23,167 nucleotides of DNA, from positions 1 through 23,167 of the forward strand of contig JAJYJX010000013.1 of NCBI GenBank assembly GCA_021789095.1, read 5' to 3'. How positions within the stretch are numbered: position 1 is the first letter of the stretch; each line of letters opens with the position of its first letter. The stretch comes from a bacterium. Its GTDB lineage: Bacteria > JAMCPX01. The notes below the pieces were generated by a model. It was not told where the DNA came from. It was given only the letters and a program-made list of their open reading frames with translations, and made no database searches. The translations under genes were made by a program, and so were the position numbers. Of the stretch, positions 7,461 to 13,997 are shown in pieces.

Positions 7461-8351
7461 TCATGTGTCCTTACCGAGCAGGCCCGACGGCTTTATAAGG
7501 AGCAGGAGTATCAGTATGATGAATGCAAATGCGTCTTTGTAATCGGAGGATATGTAGGCAGCCCCGAGACTTTCAAAAAGCCCGATCATGATGCCGCCGA
7601 TCATTGCGCCGCGTACGTCCCCTATACCGCCCAGCACCGCTGCGGTAAAGGCCTTCATGCCTGCCAGGTAGCCTATATAAAAGTTTACTATGCCGTAATA
7701 AAATCCCACCAGTACGCCTGCCGCGCCTGCGAGTGCTGAACCGACAATAAATGTAATGGATATGACGGTGTCAATATTTATGCCCACTAGCTGCGCCGTA
7801 ACCATGTCCTGCGAAGCCGCTTTCATAGCCCATCCTGTCATGGACCGGTTTATGAACAGGTCGAGCCCGATCATGATTGCCACTGCAACAGCGAGGATGA
7901 TGATCTGGTTTGCGGTTATGGAAACGCCGTACAGAGAGTAGACCGTGTTCAGCATGTTTACCGAGGGGTATGATTTATCGGATGCCCCCTGTCCTATCAT
8001 GACGAAGTTCTGGAGGGATATCGAAACGCCGAGTGCGGTAATTAAGAGGGCAAGGCGGGAGGACCTGCGCAGGGGCTTGTATGCGAATTTTTCGATCGTG
8101 AATCCGTAAGCAGCGGACAGGAGCATGCCTGCGAGCAGGCCTATTATCAGCATGCTTATTCCGTGCAGGTGCGCGAACCCCAGGGCAGTAAGTACGATCA
8201 ACCCTGCATACGCGCCGATCATGTAGATCTCGCCGTGAGCAAAGTTGATAAGCTCGATGATACCGTAGACCATGGTATAGCCGAGCGCGATCAGCGAATA
8301 AACGCTGCCGGTCGTAATGCCGTTCACAACCTGCTGGATAAAGATCTTCAT
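7461..8351 (-). CDS. livH: Branched-chain amino acid-type ABC transporter permease LivH
   Basis: Inner-membrane permease of 296 aa. The N-terminus after the chosen start (FIQQVVNGITTGSVYSLIAL) and the following GYTMVYGIIELINFAHGE are diagnostic of LivH, as is AAVLGGIGDVRGAMIGG near the C-terminus. About eight hydrophobic helices are evident. A TTG at 8387 gives a 12-residue extension that the family lacks and that has no ribosome binding site. It starts about 51 bp after the DUF4442 gene on the same strand, so the two may be co-transcribed with livM downstream. Confidence 0.94.
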   Translation of the reverse strand: MKIFIQQVVNGITTGSVYSLIALGYTMVYGIIELINFAHGEIYMIGAYAGLIVLTALGFAHLHGISMLIIGLLAGMLLSAAYGFTIEKFAYKPLRRSSRLALLITALGVSISLQNFVMIGQGASDKSYPSVNMLNTVYSLYGVSITANQIIILAVAVAIMIGLDLFINRSMTGWAMKAASQDMVTAQLVGINIDTVISITFIVGSALAGAAGVLVGFYYGIVNFYIGYLAGMKAFTAAVLGGIGDVRGAMIGGIMIGLFESLGAAYISSDYKDAFAFIILILLLLIKPSGLLGKDT

Positions 8352-8402
8352 AGCCTGCGTATACCATACCTTGTGCCAGTCAGACAACAGGAGAGCGCAG
8401 GT

Positions 8403-8882
8403 TTATTTCATGTCACGGTCTTTTCTTCTTATGTAGACCGTTTTCTCCACGTGTGCGATGAGGGTATCGTCATCGTCCTTCAGGTCTATCGTGAACACGG
8501 GCTCTATCTTCTTGCTTTCATCCGCAAGGCGCCTGAGCTCGAGGATTTTTTCTTTCGGTATATGAAAGTGCGCATGTATCGTGTTGCGACCGGGCTTCTT
8601 GAATTGTATGGATGCATGCTTGTCCCAGACAATGTAGTCTTTGCCGAGGTTCCTTGTGAGAATGATCGTGAAAAACGGATCGCACATGGAATAGAGCGAT
8701 CCCCCGAAATGCGTGCCGAAGTAGTTCTTGTTAAAGAACCTGAGCTTCATCACGACATCAAACGTTGTATAATCCGGCGATATATGAGGTATGCGGATGC
8801 CTGCACCGATATAAGGAGGATAAAGGTTAAACATCATCCTGAACATAAAATGCCTGATTTTTTTGAGTGTCTTTTTGAACAT
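8403..8882 (-). CDS. DUF4442 hotdog-fold thioesterase-like protein
   Basis: A 159-aa protein matching the DUF4442/YiiD_C-type hotdog family. The segment NYFGTHFGGSLYSMCDPF (53-70) holds the family Asn, His, GG and Asp. The central helix is followed by YIVWDKHASIQFKKPGR, the typical strand after it. Family members are presumed acyl-CoA thioesterases, but few have been tested. It is the first gene of the minus-strand run leading into livH, with fadD and a PaaI-like thioesterase also nearby, so a role in hydrolysing CoA thioesters of imported acids is plausible. The Shine-Dalgarno before the ATG is weak (GGACGG). Confidence 0.85.
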   Translation of the reverse strand: MFKKTLKKIRHFMFRMMFNLYPPYIGAGIRIPHISPDYTTFDVVMKLRFFNKNYFGTHFGGSLYSMCDPFFTIILTRNLGKDYIVWDKHASIQFKKPGRNTIHAHFHIPKEKILELRRLADESKKIEPVFTIDLKDDDDTLIAHVEKTVYIRRKDRDMK

Positions 8883-9037
8883 AAGCCGTCCGTTTGTTAA
8901 TAAAGCATGGTATGCAGGAAAAGTGAAGCGGACAATTTCATTTCCTGAAGCAAAACAGCGGTTAACCGCGCTGGATGATTGCTAAATAAACTGTAACGTA
9001 GTATTAAGATTATATCATATTTTTATGAGGAGAGTTT

Positions 9038-9703
9038 ATGAAAAAGACCGCCTTTCTTGTTATTTTTTTGGTAGTAATATTCGCTGCTGCAAATATCTGT
9101 ACAGGACAAATACAAAGTGACCGGATAAACAAGCTTAGTAAAATTATAGAGTTAAACCCTAAAGATGCTGATGCCTACAGAGGCAGAGGATATGCTTATT
9201 ATTTGTTGAGAGAATACCCGAAGGCGATTGAGGATTACACAAAAGCAATAGAGTTAAACCCTAAAGATGCTGATGCCTATCTTGGCAGAGGAGGCGCTTA
9301 TTTTTATCTGGGCGAATATCGGAAGGTGATTGATGATTGTACAAAAGCAATAGCATTAGACCCCAAAGATGCTAATGCTTATTTTGGCAGAGGAGGCGCT
9401 TATTTTTATCTGGGCGAATATCGGAAGGCAATCGATGATTACACGAAAGTAATAGAATCAAAACCTGAAGAATCTGATGTTTATAAACATAGAAGTGATG
9501 CATATCGTAGTCGTGGATTGGCATATGAGACATTAAATTTTCCAACAAAAGCATGTGATGATTTCTATAATGCAGGCTTGCTATACTTAAAAACAAGAGA
9601 GAAGGCAGAAGCTTTGAAATGTGTTGACCTCATGAAGGATGCAGACCCGCGTTCTCCTTTAATTAAAAAACTGATGAATAAAATATACAGCAGGGATAAA
9701 TGA
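9038..9703 (+). CDS. Exported TPR protein with recently duplicated repeats
   Basis: A 221-aa protein with an N-terminal signal peptide or anchor (residues 1-23, hydrophobic LVIFLVVIFAAANIC; a Cys at 21 could be lipidated but the lipobox is poor). Three consecutive 34-residue TPR units follow at about 40-73, 74-107 and 108-141, each of the form NPKDADAYxGRGxAYYxLxEYxKAIxDYTKAI, and then a degenerate C-terminal repeat region. TPRs mediate protein-protein contacts; no partner can be named. GAGGAG lies five bases before the ATG. The gene stands alone on the plus strand at the left edge of the accessory patch, divergent from the DUF4442 gene. Confidence 0.88.
   Translation: MKKTAFLVIFLVVIFAAANICTGQIQSDRINKLSKIIELNPKDADAYRGRGYAYYLLREYPKAIEDYTKAIELNPKDADAYLGRGGAYFYLGEYRKVIDDCTKAIALDPKDANAYFGRGGAYFYLGEYRKAIDDYTKVIESKPEESDVYKHRSDAYRSRGLAYETLNFPTKACDDFYNAGLLYLKTREKAEALKCVDLMKDADPRSPLIKKLMNKIYSRDK
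9146..9451 (+). repeat. Three tandem 102-bp coding repeats (TPR units)
   Basis: Units begin at 9146, 9248 and 9350 with exact 102-bp spacing. Units 1 and 2 share a long identical start, ATAGAGTTAAACCCTAAAGA and onward. Units 2 and 3 share an identical 45-base stretch (9282-9326 and 9384-9428). This level of DNA identity indicates recent duplication or gene conversion. Confidence 0.9.
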
Positions 9704-9778
9704 AAAAGGCATAAAAAATGAGAGAAAATACGGGAAAAACAGCACGGAAAAACGAAAAACAGAAAACAGGGTAAAACA

Positions 9779-9792
9779 GGGACAGCTGTCCC
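9779..9792. repeat. Perfect palindrome GGGACAGCTGTCCC
   Basis: A 14-bp perfect palindrome within CAGGGACAGCTGTCCCCTAT, ten bases beyond the point where the pirin fragment ends. I recall this string as a common dispersed sequence in deltaproteobacterial-type genomes, often near IS200/RAYT-type elements, but no transposase is present here. It may mark a recombination or insertion junction. Confidence 0.6.
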
Positions 9793-9801
9793 CTATAACC
9801 T

Positions 9802-9999
9802 TCATTCCAAGGAATTACTTACGCTTTTAAAGTCAAAGTAATTCTCGCCCTCGACTTCGTAGGCGAACGAGTCTTGCCCTTTATCGAAGTAAGCTCCCCC
9901 TTCAAAAATATACGCAAACACTGTATGCCCGGGTTTAACTTTATGCATAAATATTGTCTGGGCTGGAACTGACACATCGAGATACTCCGGATCAATATC
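9802..9999 (-). pseudogene. Truncated, frameshifted pirin fragment
   Basis: The minus strand reads 65 codons to a TGA: DIDPEYLDVSVPAQTIF, then KPGHTVFAYIFEGGAYFD, then FAYEVEGENYFDF. This matches the middle of pirin (end of the N-terminal cupin and the DPEYLDV linker; the family has PGHTAFAYVxEGxGYFD). There is no start codon. The preceding GHIDTVT continues in another frame (to about 10019), implying a frameshift. The rest of the C-terminal cupin is missing, because the fragment ends next to the 9779-9792 palindrome. It is a non-functional relic. Confidence 0.75.
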
Positions 10000-10074
10000 G
10001 TGGTTACGGTGTCAATGTGTCCTGTCCGGAAAAAAGGAGTCAAATCTTTTCAGGCTGTTGAAAAACTAGGATTA

Positions 10075-10122
10075 TCGTCATTGCGAGAAGTGGCGCCAAA
10101 GGCGCCACGACGAAGCAATCTC
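10075..10122. repeat. Dispersed repeat with hairpin GTGGCGCC-AAA-GGCGCCAC
   Basis: A perfect 8-bp stem (10090-10097 with 10101-10108) and AAA loop sit inside TCGTCATTGCGAG...GACGAAGCAATCTC. This is the layout of the widespread bacterial CGTCATTGCGAG/GACGAAGCAATCTC interspersed repeat (from memory). The nearby CAGGCTGTTGAAAAACT (10051-10067) is also of a common dispersed type. Confidence 0.75.
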
Positions 10123-10233
10123 TCTTATACTGACCCCATTCTTTTACGAGAAAAGGATTGTGTCATGAGCCAATTGGTGTCTATTATTTCTATCAGACCT
10201 CATACGACGATACTACACGAAGGGGAGGGCGCT

Positions 10234-11694
10234 ATGAAAATTAAGGAATTGGTTATAGGAAGTTTGATACTCGTATTGTCAATGGCGGTATTACCCGGAT
10301 GCACTCAAACTAAAAGCGGTGTTAATTCAAATCCGCCGTCACCGACGGTCGTCGGCGTATCCATCGCTCCCACCGCGGTCTCAATCCAAACCGGCACCGA
10401 AGCCACCTTTACCGCTATTGTCACAGGCTCCCCGAACACCGCGGTAACCTGGTCGGTGCGGGAACCATCTGGTTGCGGTTCGATAACTCCGGCCGGTGTG
10501 TATACGGCCCCGGCCTCCGCCACCACCTGCCACGTGGTCGCAACCAGCGTGGCGGATCCGACGAAGTTCGCGCAAGCCACCGTAACCGTCACCTCATCCG
10601 GCAGCGGTACGGTCAACCGTCCTGGCTACAACACCGGAAACGGGTTCTTTACCTATAACGGCAAGATTTATGACGCCAACGGCGTGGAGTTCAAGCCGAT
10701 GGGAATGAACGCTGCCCACCAGGATCAGGCCTGGGCGTACGCGAGCCTCACCAGCGACGGCATCGCGAACAGCGGCGCCAATATCATGCGAGTGTTCCAG
10801 TGGTATCTCGACACCGACCCCAATCACTACACCTGGATGAATCTATTAAAGAACCTTCACGTCGTGTCGATCATTACATGTGCAAACCCCCCAGCGGGAG
10901 GTACGAGCGGTTCTACGGACCCGTCCGTTATCAACTCCTGCGTCAACAGCTTCATCGCCGCGAAGTCGCTGATTGACCCATATGCGCGCTATACTATGAT
11001 AAACATCGCCAACGAGTGGGGCGACGGCGGGACTAGCGTCTCATTCCGAGATACTTACGTCACCGCGGTCCAGAACCTGCGTGCTGCCGGGTTCAGCGAG
11101 ACGCTCGTGATCGACGGCGGCCAGGGTCAGGCGATCCAGCCCATCGAGCTGTATGGTCAATATATCTACGACCACGACCCGCAGCACAACATTATTTTCT
11201 CCTACCATGACTATGGCAGCACCCCTTCTCAGGCGCAGAACTTCATGAACCGGCTGGTGGCGGCCCGAACCGCGTCGTCGGCCAGTCACTTTGGCGCCTT
11301 TCCTGTTATTCTGGGTGAGTTCGGGCCCTACAACACATGGGGCGGCACGACCCCGGCACTGCAGGAGATCGCGATCGCAAATACTGCCAATGTCGGCTGG
11401 ATGGCTTGGGCCTACGATGACGCTTCCTGCGCTGGTGCGTGCTTCGCGATACAACAGCCTCCCCATGACCAAGACGGTAACTTCCCGCAACTCATCACCA
11501 GTGGCGCGGCGACCGGCCAGCCCACCAACTGCACGAATCCAGGCGCCTGCACCGCGAGTCCATGCAACTGCACGTTTGATTCTGACCTGACTCAGTGGGG
11601 TAATTATGTGATCTTCAACCTCTCCAATCCGTACCAATCGAATCAGCCGACTGGGCTCTTTTACGTGAAGCCGGCAAAGGCAACGGTGTTCTGA
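10234..11694 (+). CDS. GH5-like glycoside hydrolase lipoprotein with N-terminal Ig-like domain
   Basis: A 486-aa predicted lipoprotein with signal peptide and lipobox LPGC (Cys23). A Big_2-like Ig module spans about 38-122 (VVGVSIAP...TATFTAIVTGS pattern), then a GH5/clan A (beta/alpha)8 domain from about 137. The likely acid/base is Glu261 in NIANEWG, the likely nucleophile is Glu362 in ILGEFGPY, and YHDYGS (324-329) supplies the family His/Tyr. The substrate, probably a beta-mannan or beta-glucan, cannot be decided. The start is chosen at 10234 because GGGGAGGG lies five bases upstream and a signal peptide begins there; further upstream the frame runs through a dispersed repeat. By hand count, sampled lines are about 55-63% GC against about 42% in the genes to its right. 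Repeats flank both sides, so lateral acquisition is likely. Confidence 0.85.
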   Translation: MKIKELVIGSLILVLSMAVLPGCTQTKSGVNSNPPSPTVVGVSIAPTAVSIQTGTEATFTAIVTGSPNTAVTWSVREPSGCGSITPAGVYTAPASATTCHVVATSVADPTKFAQATVTVTSSGSGTVNRPGYNTGNGFFTYNGKIYDANGVEFKPMGMNAAHQDQAWAYASLTSDGIANSGANIMRVFQWYLDTDPNHYTWMNLLKNLHVVSIITCANPPAGGTSGSTDPSVINSCVNSFIAAKSLIDPYARYTMINIANEWGDGGTSVSFRDTYVTAVQNLRAAGFSETLVIDGGQGQAIQPIELYGQYIYDHDPQHNIIFSYHDYGSTPSQAQNFMNRLVAARTASSASHFGAFPVILGEFGPYNTWGGTTPALQEIAIANTANVGWMAWAYDDASCAGACFAIQQPPHDQDGNFPQLITSGAATGQPTNCTNPGACTASPCNCTFDSDLTQWGNYVIFNLSNPYQSNQPTGLFYVKPAKATVF

Positions 11695-11721
11695 TGGCCC
11701 TGTCCGGTAGGTAGGCTCGGG

Positions 11722-11745
11722 GTCTGACTTAAATATTGAGATTCT
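11722..11745 (+). repeat. 24-bp direct repeat, copy 1
   Basis: Core GACTTAAATATTGAG. It matches 13927-13950 at 22 of 24 positions in the same orientation. The two copies bracket about 2.2 kb that includes the PaaI-like, YiiX-like and HEAT genes. Confidence 0.7.
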
Positions 11746-11750
11746 GGGTT

Positions 11751-11774
11751 CTGGATTCCCGTTTTCACGGGAAT
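11751..11774. repeat. Dispersed hairpin repeat (ATTCCCG...CGGGAAT)
   Basis: CTGGATTCCCG-TTTTCA-CGGGAAT has a perfect 7-bp stem (11755-11761 with 11768-11774). It belongs to the common interspersed repeat type whose minus strand reads CHSRxNGNPE. It lies just after the GH5 gene. Confidence 0.7.
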
Positions 11775-11851
11775 GGCAAAACTTTGTTTGATAAATCTTC
11801 TTCAATTTTATCCTAAAAAGCTCAAAACCAGCAGATTTTGTCTTAAACATA

Positions 11852-11883
11852 ATCTCCTTAGTCCCTCTTAATCTAAGGGGGAT
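11852..11883. repeat. Hairpin repeat CTCCTTAG...CTAAGGGGG
   Basis: ATCTCCTTAG (11852-11861) faces CTAAGGGGGAT (11873-11883) across an 11-base loop. It is similar in style to the CCCCCTTA/TAAGGGGG interspersed repeats of many bacteria. It lies about 16 bp before the ribosome binding site of the broken small gene, so it could also affect that leader. Confidence 0.5.
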
Positions 11884-11910
11884 ATAAGAAAGTTAAACAA
11901 AGGAGGATTT

Positions 11911-12118
11911 ATGGATATTGATAAGTCTTGCTCTGTGAAAGAAAAAGGTGGCTGATGTCCACCACCAGCAGGTAACAGGAGAAGCGGCAACACAGATCCT
12001 GCAAATATTTAATCTGAATCCCCAAAAAGGATGTGAGGGCATCCTTCCCGACGTTCTTGAATTTTCAGGCCGTAAATATTATAAAGACTTAGAAAGTATT
12101 TATAAACACTGGAGGTAG
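11911..12118 (+). pseudogene. Small gene interrupted by a +1 frameshift (about 68 aa when repaired)
   Basis: A very strong ribosome binding site (AAAGGAGG six bases before ATG 11911) leads into MDIDKSCSVKEK and then a TGA at 11953. If one base is skipped in the AAAAAGG run (11942-11948), the frame continues as VADVHHQQVTGEAATQ, through LPDVLEFSGRKYYKDLES, to a TAG at 12116-12118 that overlaps the Shine-Dalgarno of the next gene. The total, 208 nt, is exactly one base over 69 codons. Neat coupling to the thioesterase gene argues that the repaired frame was a real gene. I do not recognise the protein. It could be a sequencing error, a true pseudogene, or less likely programmed frameshifting. 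Confidence 0.6.
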
Positions 12119-12124
12119 GTATTC

Positions 12125-12538
12125 ATGGCAGGGAAAATTGCAAGATTTATGAGAGAAAAAGATAAAATGGCGGTGTGGTTGAATATAGAATTGTTAAAAG
12201 TAAGGATCGGTTATGCCAGGATAGGAATGATAATAAGAGAGGACATGCTGAATGCTGTGGATGTGTGCCAGGGAGGAGCGATCTTTTCTTTCGCAGATTT
12301 TGCTTTTGCAGTTGCGTCCAATAGCCATGGTAAAATAGCTTTGGCGGTATCCGCGAATATAAACTTTACCAATCCCGCTTTCGCAGGTGACAGACTCATT
12401 GCAGAAGCAGAGGAACTCAGCAGAACGAAGAGGACCGGCTCTTACCAGATTAAAGTGACGAGAGAAGGTGATCAAAAATTAATAGCTCTTTTTAACGGAA
12501 ATGTTTTTGTTAAAGAAGAAAGTGTGAAAGTGGAATAG
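12125..12538 (+). CDS. PaaI-like hotdog thioesterase
   Basis: A 137-aa hotdog-fold protein. MLNAVDVCQGGAIFSFADFA then FAVASNSHG matches the PaaI phenylacetyl-CoA thioesterase pattern (N...HGGxxFxLADxAFAxASNS). Asn43 and Asp58, the counterparts of residues important in PaaI, are present, but the His of HGG is Gln49 here. NPAFAGDRLIAEAEEL and the strand-rich end also fit. PaaI enzymes hydrolyse aryl- or acyl-CoA thioesters in the cytoplasm; the substrate here is unknown. GGAGG lies nine bases before the ATG. It is preceded by the frameshifted small gene and followed eight bases later by the YiiX-like gene, so the three look like an operon. Confidence 0.88.
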   Translation: MAGKIARFMREKDKMAVWLNIELLKVRIGYARIGMIIREDMLNAVDVCQGGAIFSFADFAFAVASNSHGKIALAVSANINFTNPAFAGDRLIAEAEELSRTKRTGSYQIKVTREGDQKLIALFNGNVFVKEESVKVE

Positions 12539-12545
12539 GAAGGTT

Positions 12546-13163
12546 ATGTATCTTAAAAAGAACAAGCGATGTTCTGATGTTGCTTTGAGTATTGGGAACA
12601 GTTCAAGAAGCACAAATCTTTATTCTAAACTTGCCCCGGGCGATATACTCCTTACTCAGACGTATGGCTTTTTTTATGCACTGTGGAGAAAGCTTTCCTG
12701 TACCATGTATGATCACTCTGCAGTTGTATTGGAAAATAACGAAACTTTAAACATTGTCTACCCTGTTGCAAAAAAACTGCCGGCTTCTCATTTTTTCAGA
12801 TCGGATAAGTCTCCGATGGCATTAAGACCCGTATGGAGGAATGAAAAACAGCGTATGGAGTTCCTGAATTCCATGCAGCAGTTCGAAGGCACGCATTACA
12901 ATTTATTCAGGGGCGTCTTTAACATATCGAACATGATGATTTATTATAGATTGGGATTAAAGATTCCATTAAAAGTTCCTGAAATAACATCTAAGAAATG
13001 GGTATGTACTGACGCAATCCTTATGTATCTTCAAAAGATTATGCCTGAATTCTCCCCTATAGATACATTGGACCTTGACCTTTTTAGATTCGGATTCACA
13101 TCGCCGAATGATTTTTTAAGGATAGCTTATTATATGCCGGACATTCTGAAAAAGGTTGAATAG
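12546..13163 (+). CDS. YiiX/NlpC-P60-like permuted papain-fold protein
   Basis: A 205-aa protein with LAPGDILLTQTYGFF near the N-terminus, His57 in MYDHSAVVLEN, and Cys154 in KKWVCTDAIL. The His-before-Cys order is that of the circularly permuted NlpC/P60 (YaeF/YiiX, C92) group, whose members are presumed thiol hydrolases or acyltransferases. No convincing signal peptide is visible. AGGAAGG directly precedes the ATG and the previous stop is only seven bases upstream, indicating translational coupling with the PaaI-like gene. Pairing with a thioesterase hints at acyl or lipid chemistry, but that is inference. Confidence 0.75.
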   Translation: MYLKKNKRCSDVALSIGNSSRSTNLYSKLAPGDILLTQTYGFFYALWRKLSCTMYDHSAVVLENNETLNIVYPVAKKLPASHFFRSDKSPMALRPVWRNEKQRMEFLNSMQQFEGTHYNLFRGVFNISNMMIYYRLGLKIPLKVPEITSKKWVCTDAILMYLQKIMPEFSPIDTLDLDLFRFGFTSPNDFLRIAYYMPDILKKVE

Positions 13164-13240
13164 GGCAGGCGAATGAGGGAGAAAAGGGGAGGGCTGTCCT
13201 TGACGTTGGGCAGGTTTAAATCACCCATGAAGCCGGGTAC

Positions 13241-13891
13241 TCACCCGCTATTGCCGATGGCTTCCCCTGTAATTTTGCCTACAGTTTTTTTGTATATGTT
13301 GCCGTCATTATCCAGGAGATAGATCTCTGAAGTATCCTCCAATAAGCGCTTGATGTGTTCCCCGGGCACTTGGGCTTTTATCTGGCCAAGACACCATACG
13401 GCATATCCTCTTGTTTCGGGCAATGGCTCAGCAAGGTACATAGTTATATAAGGCGCATAAGGTTTTATAGATGAAGGTTCTTTTGCCGCAATCCTGCCCA
13501 TTGCCCATAATACGCCGGGCCTGAAAAATGGTTCTTTTATATGAAGCAAAGAAATAATCAGAGGGATGTATCCCCTGAAAAGATCTATCCTTGCACTCAC
13601 AATCTCACCCAGAAGCTCCGGGGACGACCAGCCGACGCTTCCGGAATCATCGTTGAGCGACCACAACAGGTTGCTTATAACGGTACGAATAAAGTCCGCT
13701 TCCCGGTCTGCTATAGCGGATACTGCATGACCGGCGGCCTTTATAACCCTGAATCTGATATTATTGTCTGTGGTATAGCTCAATGAAAGCAATACGGATA
13801 GCCTGCTTTTTTTCTCCCTTACAAGCCGGCACAGTTCTTTATACTGTTCATTTATTACCAGGTTTTTAATGTGTTCTTTTTCTTTCAGCAT
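13241..13891 (-). CDS. HEAT-repeat protein resembling the DVU0298 family
   Basis: A 216-aa alpha-helical protein with HEAT-like units: RFRVIKAAGHAVSAIA, then SLNDDSGSVGWSSPELLGEI, then RPGVLWAMGRIAAKEP and RGYAVWCLGQIKA. The stretch around NDDSGSVGWSSPE-LGE and the RxGVLWxxGR motif resemble the DVU0298 family known from sulfate-reducing deltaproteobacteria (from memory). Such repeats form protein-binding scaffolds; the function is unknown. It lies downstream of livK on the same strand after 106 bp. The ribosome binding site is poor, so the start is uncertain. The stop codon overlaps a short CGGGT/ACCCG hairpin. Confidence 0.75.
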   Translation of the reverse strand: MLKEKEHIKNLVINEQYKELCRLVREKKSRLSVLLSLSYTTDNNIRFRVIKAAGHAVSAIADREADFIRTVISNLLWSLNDDSGSVGWSSPELLGEIVSARIDLFRGYIPLIISLLHIKEPFFRPGVLWAMGRIAAKEPSSIKPYAPYITMYLAEPLPETRGYAVWCLGQIKAQVPGEHIKRLLEDTSEIYLLDNDGNIYKKTVGKITGEAIGNSG

Positions 13892-13926
13892 GGATTGAAT
13901 TTATGGCTCAATATATGGATAACGGT

Positions 13927-13950
13927 GTCCGACTTAAATATTGAGCTTCT
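13927..13950 (+). repeat. 24-bp direct repeat, copy 2
   Basis: Core GACTTAAATATTGAG. It matches 11722-11745 at 22 of 24 positions and lies between livK and the HEAT gene, immediately next to a hairpin. Confidence 0.7.
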
Positions 13951-13951
13951 T

Positions 13952-13979
13952 AAGGTGGCCGCAATTTGCGACCACCCTT
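13952..13979. repeat. Hairpin in the livK-HEAT gap
   Basis: AAGGTGGCCGCA (13952-13963) pairs with TGCGACCACCCTT (13967-13979), with one mismatch and one bulge, around ATT. On the plus strand GTTTT follows; on the minus strand, the direction of livK, only two Ts follow. It is a poor terminator for livK and could be an insertion scar. Confidence 0.45.
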
Positions 13980-13997
13980 GTTTTATAAATCAGGGTG

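Larger units (their letters stand above)
9704..10233. other. Gene-free 530-bp stretch with debris and repeats
   Basis: It contains an A-rich tract with no open frame (9704-9778), a perfect 14-bp palindrome (9779-9792), a truncated pirin fragment on the minus strand (9802-9999) and a hairpin-bearing dispersed repeat (10075-10122). The rest holds no gene I can support. The long open frame running through it into the GH5 gene crosses the repeat and is not believed to be coding. Confidence 0.7.
11695..12124. other. Intergenic stretch with repeats and a broken small gene
   Basis: It holds one copy of a 24-bp direct repeat (11722-11745), two hairpin-type dispersed repeats (11751-11774, 11852-11883) and a frameshifted small gene (11911-12118). 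Nothing else is supportable. Confidence 0.7.

Noticed and set aside
9146-9451. CRISPR-like periodic repeats
   Set aside because: The 102-bp period encodes TPR units in frame, without spacers.
10000-10233. In-frame upstream extension of the GH5-like gene
   Set aside because: It runs through the CGTCATTGCGAG hairpin repeat; the good ribosome binding site and lipoprotein signal begin at 10234.
11041-11850. Open frame (269 codons) opposite the GH5 gene
   Set aside because: Antisense to GH5. Its N-terminal part is only the minus-strand reading of the ATTCCCG dispersed repeat.
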